Below are positions 9,819 through 19,185 of a stretch of DNA of 64,000 bases, piece by piece (positions within the stretch are counted from its first letter, which is position 1; every line of letters starts with the position of its first letter). Both the position numbers and the translations under genes were made by a program. Under the pieces are notes generated by a model, which was not told the origin of the DNA, made no database searches, and worked only from the letters and a program-made list of their open reading frames with translations. Location: assembly GCF_023498005.1 (NCBI RefSeq), contig NZ_CP097289.1, positions 5,766,001-5,830,000 of the forward strand, given 5' to 3'. Source of the DNA: Streptomyces durmitorensis. Its GTDB lineage: Bacteria; Actinomycetota; Actinomycetes; Streptomycetales; Streptomycetaceae.

Positions 9819-9867
9819 ACCGAACATATGCACCTGTGCCGTCACCGAACAGACGCGCCTGTGCCGT
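9819..9867. repeat. 24-bp tandem direct repeat
   Basis: Two copies of ACCGAACA-N8-CTGTGCCGT (9819-9842 and 9844-9867) separated by one base, 21/24 identical. They sit between the permease stop and the terminator hairpin, in the expected 3' untranslated region of the ABC operon. Function unknown. Confidence 0.6.
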
Positions 9868-9877
9868 GGACGGCCCG

Positions 9878-10759
9878 CTACTTGACCGCGCCCGCCATCA
9901 CGCCGGACACGAACTGCCGCTGGAACGCGAAGAACACGGCCAGCGGGATCACCATCGAGATGAACGCGCCGGGCGCCAGGATCTGCACGTTGTCACCGAA
10001 GGACCGCACCTGCTGCTGGAGCGCGACCGTGATCGGCGGGCTCTCGGAGTCGGCGAAGATCAGCGCGATCAGCATGTCGTTCCAGACCCAGAGGAACTGG
10101 AAGATGCCGAGCGAGGCGATCGCGGGCGCGCCGAGCGGCATCACGACCCGGAAGAAGAGCCGCAGTTCACCGGCTCCGTCCAGGCGTGCCGCCTCCAGGA
10201 GTTCGCGGGGGATCTCCGCGAAGAAGTTCCGCAGGAGGAAGATCGCGAACGGCAGGCCGAAGGCCACGTGGAAGACGACCACACCGGCCGTCGTCTCGAA
10301 GATGCCGATCGCACCGAAGATCTTCGACACCGGGAGCAGCGCCACCTGCACCGGCACCACGAGCAGCCCGACGACGCCGATGAACCACCAGTCGCGCCCC
10401 GGGAACTCCATCCACGCGAAGGCATATCCCGCGAGGGACCCGATGATCACGACGAGCAGCGTCGCCGGGACGGTGATCATGATGCTGGACAGGATCGAGT
10501 CGGTGATCGTCTCGTCCTTGAGCAGGTTCGTGTAGTTGTCGAGCGTCATCTGCGAAGGCGTGGAGAAGACCTTCCACCAGCCGCTCTCCGCCATGTCGGC
10601 CGAGCTGCGCAGCGAGCCGAGCAGCAGACCGACCGTCGGCACCAGCCAGAAGAGCGCGATGACGGCGAGAAAGGCGCGTACGAGGCTGCCGCTGAGGACG
10701 GACGCGATCCGCCCGCCCAGCGACTGCTTCGCCTTCACCACTTCGACTTGGGTGGTCAT
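9878..10759 (-). CDS. Carbohydrate ABC transporter permease, MalG type
   Basis: 293 residues. Six predicted membrane segments; the first is ALFWLVPTVGLLLGSL near residues 33-52. The cytoplasmic EAA loop is visible as IPRELLEAARLDGAGELRLFF followed by VVMPLGAPA and contacts the ATPase. Starts at an ATG overlapping the stop of the MalF-type gene in an ATGA, so the two permeases are coupled. No ATPase gene is present here; Streptomyces importers of this class usually share the MsiK ATPase (family knowledge). Likely substrate is an oligosaccharide or alpha-glucoside. Confidence 0.9.
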   Translation of the reverse strand: MTTQVEVVKAKQSLGGRIASVLSGSLVRAFLAVIALFWLVPTVGLLLGSLRSSADMAESGWWKVFSTPSQMTLDNYTNLLKDETITDSILSSIMITVPATLLVVIIGSLAGYAFAWMEFPGRDWWFIGVVGLLVVPVQVALLPVSKIFGAIGIFETTAGVVVFHVAFGLPFAIFLLRNFFAEIPRELLEAARLDGAGELRLFFRVVMPLGAPAIASLGIFQFLWVWNDMLIALIFADSESPPITVALQQQVRSFGDNVQILAPGAFISMVIPLAVFFAFQRQFVSGVMAGAVK

Positions 10760-12105
10760 CGCCGAGCCTCCCGTCGAAGTCGCCGCACGTTGAAGAGCAT
10801 CACCGGGATCACGAGGAGGAAGAGCAGCACGGCGATCGCGCTCGCCACGCCCGAATCCTTGTCGAGGAACGCGGAGTTGTAGAGCTGGAGCGCCAGGACG
10901 TTCGCGTCGTCCTTCGAGGAGTTCGGCGCGATGATGAAGATCAGGTCGAAGATCTTCAGTACGTTGATCATGAGCGTGACCGCCACCACCGCGAGCACCG
11001 GCGCGAGGATCGGCACCGTGATCCTGCGGAACACCTGCCACTCGTTGGCGCCGTCCACGCGGGCGGCCTCCAGGAGTTCACGCGGCACGCTGGCCAGACC
11101 GGCCGCGATCAGGACCATCGCGAAGCCCACCCAGATCCACAGGTACGAGCCGATGACCGCGGGCGTGATGAGGGACGGGCCGAGCCAGTCCACGCCGTTG
11201 TACGGCTCGCGGAAGTTCGATGCGGGGAAGCGTAGTTGGGCCCCGTCGGCTTCCTTGGGGAGCGCGAAGGTGCCGTCGCCCGCGGCCTCGGCCGATGCCA
11301 CGACCTTGCCGTCCTTGACGGCCTCGACCGTGATCCCGGCGTAGCCGAACTCGGCCTTGTCCGGGGCGTTGACCTCGCCCCGCCCCTTGCCGCGCGTGAA
11401 GTCCTGCCAGGCCGTGCCGGTGACCTTGTCGGGGTCCGGCTTCGCGGCCGTGGCGGACTCGGCGTCGTCCGGCATGTTGTCCGGCGCGACACCGGTCAGC
11501 GGCAGGGCCACCGGAGTGCCCGCGCTCACCGCCTCGCGCGTGACGAAGGCGCCGCCGCCCGCCGACTTCAGCGGTGACTCCGTACTGGGATGCGCCTGCG
11601 GGAAGGCGGACGACTCGGCGAACGTGTCGTGCACCCCCACGAAGACGGCGTTGGCCACACCCCGTTCGGGGTCCGACTCGTACACGAGCCGGAAGATGAT
11701 GCCTGCCGCGAGCATCGAGATCGCCATCGGCATGAAGATGACCAGCTTGAACGCCGTGCCCCAGCGGATGCGTTCGGTGAGCACGGCGAAGATCAGGCCG
11801 AGACCGGTCGCGACCGTCGGGGCGACCACCACCCAGATCGCGTTGTTCTTGATCGCGGTGAGGATGGTGTCGTCCGTGAACAGGGTCTTGTAGTTGCCGA
11901 ACGCCGTGAAGTCGCCCGACTTGTCGAAGAAGCTGCGGAAGACGGAGTACCCGATGGGGTAGAGGACGAGCGCGCCGAGCAGCACCAGGGCGGGTGCGAG
12001 GAAGAGCACCGCCACGGATTTGCGCGTACCGGTCACGCTCTTGCGCGGTTTCGGATCCGGGGGCAGCGCCACGTTCGGCGTGCCCCCGGCGTTCGCGGAC
12101 GCCAC
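10756..12105 (-). CDS. Carbohydrate ABC transporter permease, MalF type, with large extracytoplasmic insert
   Basis: 449 residues, about 130-150 longer than standard MalF-type permeases of this genus. After three membrane segments (~31-53, 88-110, 118-140) there is a hydrophilic insert at ~150-300, then ~304-335 resumes membrane-spanning with the EAA loop VPRELLEAARVDGANEWQVF. Inside the insert, ~228-285 reads VTGTAWQDF, YAGITVEAVKDGKVVASA and GDGTFALPK, the pattern of a small Ig-like carboxypeptidase-regulatory/Cna-B-like domain. Position matches the P2 loop of E. coli MalF, which touches the binding protein, but the fold looks different. Separated by 4 bp from the binding-protein gene upstream. 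Confidence 0.88.
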   Translation of the reverse strand: MASANAGGTPNVALPPDPKPRKSVTGTRKSVAVLFLAPALVLLGALVLYPIGYSVFRSFFDKSGDFTAFGNYKTLFTDDTILTAIKNNAIWVVVAPTVATGLGLIFAVLTERIRWGTAFKLVIFMPMAISMLAAGIIFRLVYESDPERGVANAVFVGVHDTFAESSAFPQAHPSTESPLKSAGGGAFVTREAVSAGTPVALPLTGVAPDNMPDDAESATAAKPDPDKVTGTAWQDFTRGKGRGEVNAPDKAEFGYAGITVEAVKDGKVVASAEAAGDGTFALPKEADGAQLRFPASNFREPYNGVDWLGPSLITPAVIGSYLWIWVGFAMVLIAAGLASVPRELLEAARVDGANEWQVFRRITVPILAPVLAVVAVTLMINVLKIFDLIFIIAPNSSKDDANVLALQLYNSAFLDKDSGVASAIAVLLFLLVIPVMLFNVRRLRREARR

Positions 12106-12109
12106 CGCG

Positions 12110-13507
12110 TCAGTCCTTGTAGGCCTTGGCGGCGGCCGTCTCCAGCGCCTTCTGCGTGCCCTCGACGTCCTTCGGGTTCTTCAGGAAGTCCTGCAGCGCC
12201 TTCCACTCACCCTTGCCCGGCGTGCCGCCGAAGGCCTGCGGGGCCTGGTCGGACATGTCGTAGCGGATGTCGTCGCCCGCCGCGATCAGCGCCTTGGCGA
12301 TGCCCCGCTGCACGTCGTTCGGGTACGCCGCCAGATCGAGGCTCTTGTTCGGCGAGACGAAGCCGCCCGCCTCCGCCCAGATCTTGGCCGAGTCCGGCGA
12401 CGCGAGGAAGGTGAGCAGCGCCTGGGCGCCCTTGCTGTCCTTGAGCGCCACGGCGGCGTCACCGCCGACGACCGCGGGGGACTCATTGCCGACCGCGGGG
12501 AACGGGAACACCTTGGCGTCCGTGCCGATCTCGGCCTTCGTCTCCGATATCGGCAGCGAGACCATGTCGCCCTCGAAGACCATGCCCGCCTTGGGCTGGT
12601 CGCCGCCGGTGAAGGTCTGCTTCACGGAGGCGGGGAACTCGGTCTGCAGCGCGCCGTCCGCGCCGCCCGCGACGAAGCCCTTCTTGCCGAAGACCTCACC
12701 GAGCGTGGTCAGCGCCTCCTTCACGGAGGGGTCCGTCCACTTGATCTCGTGCTCCGCGAGATCGTCGTACTTCTCCGGGCCCGCCTGCGAGAGGTAGATG
12801 TTCTCGAACCAGTCGGTGAGGGTCCAGCCGTCGGCGCCCGCGACCGAGATCGGCGGCACGCCGGAGTCGTACACGGTCTGGGCCGTCTTCATGAAGTCGG
12901 CCCAGGTCTTGGGCGCCTTGGCGCCCGCGTTGTCGAAGACCTGGGTGTTGTACCAGATCAGGGACTTGTTGGCGGCCTTGAAGTACACGCCGTACTGCTT
13001 GTCGTCGACGGCCCCGAGATCCTGCCAGCCCTGCGAGTAGTTCTTGTCGAGCTGCTTCTGCGCCTCGGGCCCGACCGGCTTGGCCCACTTGTTCTCCACG
13101 GCCTGCTCGATCGCGCCGACCTGCGGAAGCATCGCGACGTCCGGCGGCTGACCGCCCGCGACCTTCGACTCCAGGAAGCTGATGATCGGGTCCTGGGCGG
13201 GTACGAAGGTGACCTTGGCCCCGGTCCGCTTCTCGAACTCGTCGAGAACCTTGAGGAAGACCTTCCGCTCCGAGCCGCCCCATACGGCGGCGACGGAGAC
13301 CGTCTGCCCGTCCAGCTTGGGCAGTTGAACGGCGGCGGCGCTCTCCTTGCCGCCGTCCTTGTCCCCGCCGTCCTTGTCGCCGCTGTCGTCCCCGCCGCAT
13401 GCGGTGACGGTGAGCGCGAGCGCGCCCGCGACGCATGCCGCGGCGAATTTGGCTGTGGTACGCCGGTGTTGCGGTGCCCTGCGTGTACGAAGACTGCTGC
13501 GCATCAC
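12110..13507 (-). CDS. Extracellular sugar-binding lipoprotein of ABC transporter
   Basis: 465 residues. A GTG (13507) is followed immediately by an ATG, so either may be used. Basic n-region, hydrophobic stretch and lipobox LTVTAC with Cys ~37 mark a lipoprotein; a Gly/Asp/Lys linker follows. The mature part is a cluster-B/MalE-like fold (VSVAAVWGGSERKVFLKVLDEF, PPDVAMLPQVG, FVAGGADGALQTEF). First gene of the three-gene importer operon. Sugar specificity cannot be read; the MalFG-type permeases suggest malto-oligosaccharide or alpha-glucoside uptake (the AglEFG class). Confidence 0.9.
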   Translation of the reverse strand: MMRSSLRTRRAPQHRRTTAKFAAACVAGALALTVTACGGDDSGDKDGGDKDGGKESAAAVQLPKLDGQTVSVAAVWGGSERKVFLKVLDEFEKRTGAKVTFVPAQDPIISFLESKVAGGQPPDVAMLPQVGAIEQAVENKWAKPVGPEAQKQLDKNYSQGWQDLGAVDDKQYGVYFKAANKSLIWYNTQVFDNAGAKAPKTWADFMKTAQTVYDSGVPPISVAGADGWTLTDWFENIYLSQAGPEKYDDLAEHEIKWTDPSVKEALTTLGEVFGKKGFVAGGADGALQTEFPASVKQTFTGGDQPKAGMVFEGDMVSLPISETKAEIGTDAKVFPFPAVGNESPAVVGGDAAVALKDSKGAQALLTFLASPDSAKIWAEAGGFVSPNKSLDLAAYPNDVQRGIAKALIAAGDDIRYDMSDQAPQAFGGTPGKGEWKALQDFLKNPKDVEGTQKALETAAAKAYKD

Positions 13508-13580
13508 TGCCCCGTTTCTCTGCCCCGACGTGTCCCGTGCGGCCTGTCTACGCCCGCGCGGGGAGAGGCGGCAAGAGCGC

Positions 13581-13599
13581 CAACCATGACAACTGGTTG
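13581..13599. promoter_or_regulatory. Inverted repeat upstream of ABC operon
   Basis: CAACCA-N7-TGGTTG lies ~75 bp upstream of the binding-protein start. An inverted repeat in this place could be the operator of a sugar-responsive (LacI/ROK-type) repressor, but no regulator gene is adjacent and the half-sites are short. Confidence 0.35.
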
Positions 13600-13745
13600 A
13601 TCGTGATGGCGTTGTGACGTGCCGTCATGAGCTGCGGGTCGCTCCCGTTGTGGGCAGGCGTTCCGCAGGGCGGAACGGGTGGGCACAACGCCGAAGCTGC
13701 CGGGCATCGATAAACAGGGCGCCCGGCAACGGAAACGGTGCAGAG

Positions 13746-16700
13746 CTACAGCAAGGACGGCACCTGATCCGCGGAGACGGACCGCGCGGCCCGCTCCAAC
13801 GCACTGGCGAGCAACGCCAAGTCCGTCGGCCCATTCCCGAGTTCGCGAACCGGACGCCGGGCAGGGGGATCCCCCATCCGCTCCCACTCCAGCGGAACGA
13901 CCGTGGGCCGCACCGTGGACGTACGAGGAATGCGCCCGGTGACCCGCCCCGCCTGGAAGGGACTCACCCGCCCCTCGGCGGTACGAAGCTCCCCCCGCCC
14001 GGGAGCAGGCTCCTCCGGCCCAGGAGCAACCGCGTCCAGGACAACCCGCAGCGCGGCCCGCCGCCCCAACTCCGTCTCAGGAGTCCGCTCGCTGCGCGCC
14101 GTGGTGGCAACCAGATGCACCCCGAGCCGCTCCCCGTCCCTGGCCACAGCCTCGAGCGCCCGCACGACAGACCCTGCGGCAGGCCGCCCCGGCGACCCCA
14201 GGGCAGGCGAGAGCAGGGCGTCGAAGTCATCGACGAGCACGACGAGCCGAGGCAACGGCGGCCCCGGCTCGGCCCCCTTGCGGGCGGCAGCGACAGGCCG
14301 CAGCCGCATCGTGGAACTCGGCGGCGGATCAAGATCACCCCCGCCACCCCCACTGCCCGCACCGACTCCGCTGCCAGCACCGACTCCACTGCCCGCACCG
14401 CCCCCGCCACCCCCGCCGGCCGGAGGCGCCTGCGCATGCCACTCCGTGAACCCGAGCCGCCCCAGCAGCTCGGCCCGCCGCTTCAGCTCGGCGGTCAGGG
14501 ACTGGGCGAACTCCCGCATCCGGACAGGGTCGTTGGCGGCGAGATGGGTCGTGACGTGCGGCAGGTCCATGCAGACCGCGAGGCCCTCGACGAGCCGGAC
14601 GTTCGCCCCGTTCGTTCCGCTGCCGCCGCTCCCCGTGGTGTCCCGCCCGTCGATGAGGACCATGCCGAGCCGGTCCGGCCGCTCCGCCGCGGCCAGCGAG
14701 GCGGCGATGGAGCGCAGCAGCTCCGTACGCCCGCTCCCCGAAGGGCCCTCGGCCAGCACATGCGGGCCCTCGGTGGCGAGGTCCACGACCACAGGACCCC
14801 GCGGCCCCGCCCCGAGCACCGTCCAGGCCCGCCCGCCCAGCGCCTCGGGATCATCGGCGGCCGCGGCCCACCGCGCCATCAGGGAGGCGGGGGTGGCCCG
14901 TGCGAGCCCCAACTCGTCCAGGAGCCGTGCCATTTGGGGCAAGGGAGCGGACACGCGCGCGTGGCCGTCGCCGGGCGCCCCGTCCGTACGGAACGGCGCA
15001 AGGGCGCGGGCGAACCGCTCGGCCCAGGCCTGCGACACCGCGTCCACCGCGGCGACGGTGCCGTGCCCCGCGGGGCGCCCGTCCGCGGTCCGCAGCAGCC
15101 GCAGCGCGGTGGCCACGTCGCCGCTGAGCAACGCGACGGCACCGCACGCGCGGAAGGCGGGCGACACGGAGCAGGCCGCTTCGTACGTGGCGGACACCGG
15201 CGACGCGGGCGACGCGGCGGGGGTCTCGGCCAGGCAGACGACATGGATCCCGGCGGTGGCCCCTTCCCGCGCAAGGCGCACCACGGCTTCGCGCAGCCCG
15301 GCGGAGCCGGGGTCGCCGTCCACCACGACGACGGTGCGGGGCCCGGCGTCCACAGAGCTTTCGGCCGGGCCTTCGGCAGAGCTGTCGGGGGCGGCGGTCG
15401 TTGCCCTGTCCGCCACGAAATCATCGAGGCGCCGCAGCAGCTCTCCCGTGCGCGCGGCCGCCTGCTCGCGGTCGTAGGCGAGGAGGAGGCGGCAGTCCTG
15501 GCCGTGCGTGGGCCGCAGGTGGGGGAGCCAGCCGAGCCAGGACCACTCGGCGGCGCGCTCCGGTGTGGGCCGTGCGCGGTCCGTGCTGAGCAGCACGATC
15601 TCCAGGGCGTCGGGGGAGTGCAGCGCCGCGAGCTGGGCGACGACGGCACGGGCGAGCCCCGTGAGCCGCTCGCGCGGTCCCGCGAGGCCGAGCGCGCCCG
15701 CCTCCCGCAGGCTGACCGTCACGGGGACGGCGGGCAGCAGGCCGCGCTCGTCCGGGGCCGCGCGGTCGACCGTGCCGAGCCGGACCGCGAGCGCCTCGGC
15801 GTGGCCGGGGCCCCGCTCCCAGAGCCGGGGGCCGGGACCGAGCGCCGTGAGCAGCAGGGCCGCGGGATCGGGCCAGGACTCCGGGGTCCGCGCGGCGGCG
15901 GCCACCGCGAGGTCCTCGGGGGTGGGGCCCGCCGGCTGCGGGGGCGCGGCCTCGCTCCCCGTGCCGTACACGTCGTCCTCGTGGCCCGCCGGGCCGTGCT
16001 CGTCGTCACGGGCGCCCGTGAGCCGCCGGGCCCAGGCCGAGAGGCCGCTTCGCTTGCGCAGGCCGCGCGGCACGGTCGTCCCGCGCGCGGGGGTGCCGGT
16101 GCGGGTGCTCTCGGCGTCCGGGGCGCCGCCCTGCTGCGGCACGAGTGGCACATCGGTGAGGGACGTCTGGCCGTACGCAGCGGCCTGGCCGCCCTCGCCC
16201 GCGGCGCCCCAGCCGGCCGATCCGTACGCATGGTGGGTGCCCTCGGAGGGCGTCGTGCGGCCCGCTTCCGAGGGAGCGCTCCTGGGGTCGTCCAGGGGGG
16301 TGTCCTGTGGGGCGTAGCCGCAGGCGGCGACCCGCACGCGCACGTGCCCCTCGCCATCCGGAGCCGTCGGCAGCGCGCCGCCCGTCCCGTCCCCCGCCGT
16401 GAGCCGCAGGGCGGACTCGCCGAGCCGCAGCAGGGAGCCGGGGGTCAGGCGCACCGGGCGGTCGGTGATCTCGCGGCCGTCCACCGTCGTGCCGTTCGTG
16501 GACCCCAGGTCCGTGACGGTGACCTGGCCGTCCGGGGCGAGCGTCACCGCGCAGTGCAGCCGCGAGACGTCCGGGTCGTCCAGCGGGACGTCCGCGTCCG
16601 CCGAGCGGCCCACGCGGATCTGGCCGCCGTGCAGGAGGTGCACACCGCCCGCGTCGGGGCCCGCGACCACGTGCAACTGGGCGGCGGCTCCCGCGAGTTC

Positions 16701-16988
16701 GGGTCCTGGCTCGGCGGGCGAGCCGAGCGACAGCACCGCGCCGTCGATCAGCGGGGGCTCCCCGAGGGTGCAGCGCTGCGCGTCGAGCCGCTCCGACTCC
16801 GCATACAGGACGACGGGTCCGTCACCGCCCGCGACGGCGGCGGCGAGGCCCGAGGCGACCGTGGCGAGCGCGGTCCCGGCAGGGGCGGTGACAAGCACGT
16901 CACAGGCGCCGCGCGGCGCGGCAGGACGGCCTTGGGGCTCGGCGGTCTGGCCGCTGCGCGGCCCGAGGACGGTCAGCCGGATCTGCAT
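13746..16988 (-). CDS. FHA domain-FtsK/SpoIIIE-type ATPase
   Basis: 1080 residues from the ATG at 16986-16988, preceded by AGAAGGGA; the frame runs on upstream but those codons are not conserved-looking. An N-terminal region is followed by an FHA domain (~105-195: IRVGRSADADVPLDD, SRLHC, DLGSTNGTTVDG), which reads phosphothreonine. A disordered Pro/Gly stretch (~200-370) leads to ATPase-like modules. The clearest P-loop, near residue 750, is GPSGSGRTELLRS, with Arg where Walker A normally has Lys; a Walker B-like LVVLVDDFDALL follows near 915, and a Gly-Ala-Ser insert sits between them. Related to EccC/FtsK proteins of actinobacteria. Divergent from two Ser/Thr kinase genes, a plausible source of its phospho-ligand. 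Confidence 0.82.
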   Translation of the reverse strand: MQIRLTVLGPRSGQTAEPQGRPAAPRGACDVLVTAPAGTALATVASGLAAAVAGGDGPVVLYAESERLDAQRCTLGEPPLIDGAVLSLGSPAEPGPELAGAAAQLHVVAGPDAGGVHLLHGGQIRVGRSADADVPLDDPDVSRLHCAVTLAPDGQVTVTDLGSTNGTTVDGREITDRPVRLTPGSLLRLGESALRLTAGDGTGGALPTAPDGEGHVRVRVAACGYAPQDTPLDDPRSAPSEAGRTTPSEGTHHAYGSAGWGAAGEGGQAAAYGQTSLTDVPLVPQQGGAPDAESTRTGTPARGTTVPRGLRKRSGLSAWARRLTGARDDEHGPAGHEDDVYGTGSEAAPPQPAGPTPEDLAVAAAARTPESWPDPAALLLTALGPGPRLWERGPGHAEALAVRLGTVDRAAPDERGLLPAVPVTVSLREAGALGLAGPRERLTGLARAVVAQLAALHSPDALEIVLLSTDRARPTPERAAEWSWLGWLPHLRPTHGQDCRLLLAYDREQAAARTGELLRRLDDFVADRATTAAPDSSAEGPAESSVDAGPRTVVVVDGDPGSAGLREAVVRLAREGATAGIHVVCLAETPAASPASPVSATYEAACSVSPAFRACGAVALLSGDVATALRLLRTADGRPAGHGTVAAVDAVSQAWAERFARALAPFRTDGAPGDGHARVSAPLPQMARLLDELGLARATPASLMARWAAAADDPEALGGRAWTVLGAGPRGPVVVDLATEGPHVLAEGPSGSGRTELLRSIAASLAAAERPDRLGMVLIDGRDTTGSGGSGTNGANVRLVEGLAVCMDLPHVTTHLAANDPVRMREFAQSLTAELKRRAELLGRLGFTEWHAQAPPAGGGGGGGAGSGVGAGSGVGAGSGGGGGDLDPPPSSTMRLRPVAAARKGAEPGPPLPRLVVLVDDFDALLSPALGSPGRPAAGSVVRALEAVARDGERLGVHLVATTARSERTPETELGRRAALRVVLDAVAPGPEEPAPGRGELRTAEGRVSPFQAGRVTGRIPRTSTVRPTVVPLEWERMGDPPARRPVRELGNGPTDLALLASALERAARSVSADQVPSLL

Positions 16989-17405
16989 CGCCGTCAGCGG
17001 TCCCTTCTGCCCTTGCCGCAGGGCACGGGGACTCGCGCTGTGATTCCCCCCACCGCACACGGCCACGTCGGCCAGTAACAGATAGGCATCTTCGCACCTG
17101 CCACCGACAACACGCCCGGCGGCCACCAGTAAGTGATCTTGATTGGTCGGCTCTGCTCGGAAAAGTGCCTGCTTGGACCGTTGCGATCGCCGGTCACCGC
17201 GGGGTGGCGAAGGTCAATTCGCCGTCCATCGGCAACCAACGGCCTCAGTGGGGCGTCTTTCCACCGAACAGCAGTCGGGTCACCCGGCGGCCGGCACGGA
17301 ATGTGACCGGCCGGTGCCCCGTTCGGCGGCACTACAGTGGGTCGGAACACCTTCCGGCGGGTAGCCGGGTCCGGACAGACCAGCCAGATCAGCAGGGAGC
17401 ATGAC
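16989..17405. other. Divergent intergenic region, FHA-FtsK / pkaA
   Basis: 417 bp between two outward-facing genes, so promoters for both must lie here. I see no complete -35/-10 pair worth naming; TACAGT at 17330-17335 is a possible -10 for pkaA. ACCGGCCGGT (17304-17313) is a perfect 10-bp palindrome. The pkaA ribosome-binding site AGGGAG is at 17394-17399. No convincing small gene is present. Confidence 0.5.
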
Positions 17406-19043
17406 GTGCGGCCGGTAGGCAGCAAGTACCTGCTCGAGGAGCCGCTCGGGCGCGGCGCCACGGGCACCGTCTGGCGAGCCCGCCAGCGTGAGACCGCGGG
17501 TGCCGAGGCGGCCGTTCCCGGTCAGCCGGGCGAGACCGTCGCGATCAAGGTCCTCAAGGAGGAGCTCGCCAACGACGCGGACATCGTGATGCGCTTCCTG
17601 CGCGAGCGCTCCGTCCTGCTCAGGCTCACGCACCCGAACATCGTGCGGACCCGTGACCTGGTCGTCGAGGGCGAGCTCCTCGCCCTCGTCATGGACCTGG
17701 TCGAGGGCCCCGACCTGCACCGCTATCTCCGCGAGAACGGCCCGTTCTCGCCGGTCGGAGCGGCCCTCCTGACCGCCCAGATCGCCGACGCCCTCGCCGC
17801 GAGCCACGCGGACGGAGTCGTGCACCGCGACCTGAAGCCCGCGAACGTCCTGCTCAAGCAGGATGCCGACGGCTCGATGCACCCGATGCTCACCGACTTC
17901 GGCATCGCGCGCCTCGCCGACTCCCCGGGCCTGACCCGCACCCACGAATTCGTCGGCACGCCCGCGTACGTGGCGCCCGAGTCCGCCGAGGGCCGCCCGC
18001 AGACCAGCGCGGTCGACATCTACGGCGCGGGCATCCTCCTGTACGAGCTCGTCACCGGCAGCCCGCCGTTCGGCGGCGGCTCGGCCCTCGAAGTCCTGCA
18101 CCAGCACCTGAGCGCCGAACCGCGCCGCCCCTCCACGGTCCCGGACCCCCTGTGGACGGTCATAGAGCGCTGCCTCAGCAAGAACCCCGACCACCGCCCC
18201 AGCGCCGAGAACCTCGCGCGCGGCCTGCGGGCCGTCGCGGACGGCGTGGGCGTGCACGCGTCCAGCGCGCAGATCGCGGCGGCGGAGGGCGTCGGCGCCC
18301 TCCTCATGCCCGACCCGGCGCCCGCCACGGTCCCGGGGACGGCCGGCGCCGCCGACCCCACCCAGGTCCTGCCGAGCAACGCGGGGTCGTACGACCCGAA
18401 CGCGGCGACGAGCGTCATGCAGAGCACCGGCTCCGGTCCCGGCGCGGGAGACGCGGGCGGCAACCGCGGCGCGGCCGACCCGACGGCCGTCATGCCGCCG
18501 GTGCCGCCGAACCAGCCCGGCGCGGACCCGAACGACCCGCACCCCTGGCAGAACCAGATGCGGGCGGCCCGCGACCGCAACGAACAGACGCAGGTCCAGT
18601 CGTACCTCGACCCCAACGACGACCCGCTGCGCCGTCGCCGCCCCCAGCGCCAGGTGCAGCAGCCGCAGCCGCAGCAGCGCCCCCAGCAGTACGCGCCGCA
18701 GCAGCAGCGTCAGCAGCCCCAGCAGCAGTACGCCCCGCAGCCCCAGCAGCAGCCGCGCCAGTACGCGCCGCCGCAGCAGACGCCGCCCCAGCAGCCGCCG
18801 GCCGGACGGCCGCCGCGCGAGCCCAGGCAGCGCGGCTCGAACCCGAACCGGATGAAGATCCCGGGTCTCGGCTGCCTCAAGGGGTGCCTCTTCACGCTGA
18901 TCATCCTCTTCGTGGCGAGCTGGCTCGTCTGGGAGCTGAGCCCGCTCCAGGAGTGGATCGGCACGACGAAGGGCTACTGGGACCAGCTGACGGACTGGTA
19001 CGACACCGCCTCCGGCTGGATAGGGAAACTGGGCGGCAATTAG
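17406..19043 (+). CDS. pkaA: Membrane Ser/Thr protein kinase PkaA-like
   Basis: 545 residues from a GTG six bases after AGGGAG; the ATG at 17401 is out of frame. Hanks-type kinase domain at ~6-265: LGRGATGTVWRAR (Gly loop), VAIKVLKEEL, catalytic HRDLKPANVLL near 140, DFGIARL near 165, then GTPAYVAPE. A long Pro/Gln-rich linker (~310-475) precedes a single membrane segment near 490-510 (CLFTLIILFVASWLVWEL) and a short outer tail without PASTA repeats. Length and position beside pkaB and prfB match S. coelicolor PkaA (recalled). Likely autophosphorylates; targets unknown. Confidence 0.88.
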   Translation: MRPVGSKYLLEEPLGRGATGTVWRARQRETAGAEAAVPGQPGETVAIKVLKEELANDADIVMRFLRERSVLLRLTHPNIVRTRDLVVEGELLALVMDLVEGPDLHRYLRENGPFSPVGAALLTAQIADALAASHADGVVHRDLKPANVLLKQDADGSMHPMLTDFGIARLADSPGLTRTHEFVGTPAYVAPESAEGRPQTSAVDIYGAGILLYELVTGSPPFGGGSALEVLHQHLSAEPRRPSTVPDPLWTVIERCLSKNPDHRPSAENLARGLRAVADGVGVHASSAQIAAAEGVGALLMPDPAPATVPGTAGAADPTQVLPSNAGSYDPNAATSVMQSTGSGPGAGDAGGNRGAADPTAVMPPVPPNQPGADPNDPHPWQNQMRAARDRNEQTQVQSYLDPNDDPLRRRRPQRQVQQPQPQQRPQQYAPQQQRQQPQQQYAPQPQQQPRQYAPPQQTPPQQPPAGRPPREPRQRGSNPNRMKIPGLGCLKGCLFTLIILFVASWLVWELSPLQEWIGTTKGYWDQLTDWYDTASGWIGKLGGN

Positions 19044-19185
19044 CGGTCCCGCGGTCAGTGATGGGCGAATCCCCTCCCGACTCTGGGGATTTGTCGACAC
19101 CTGCGGGGTGATTTCTGCTCCTGGAGTGAAGGTTGGCGTCGAGGCCGCGTAGCTTTGTCGCCAACACGCATCCGTAGGAGCAGTC

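Noticed and set aside
13504..13887. Minus-strand frame of 127 codons between the binding-protein and FHA genes
   Set aside because: Overlaps both neighbours, poor codon bias and no domain.
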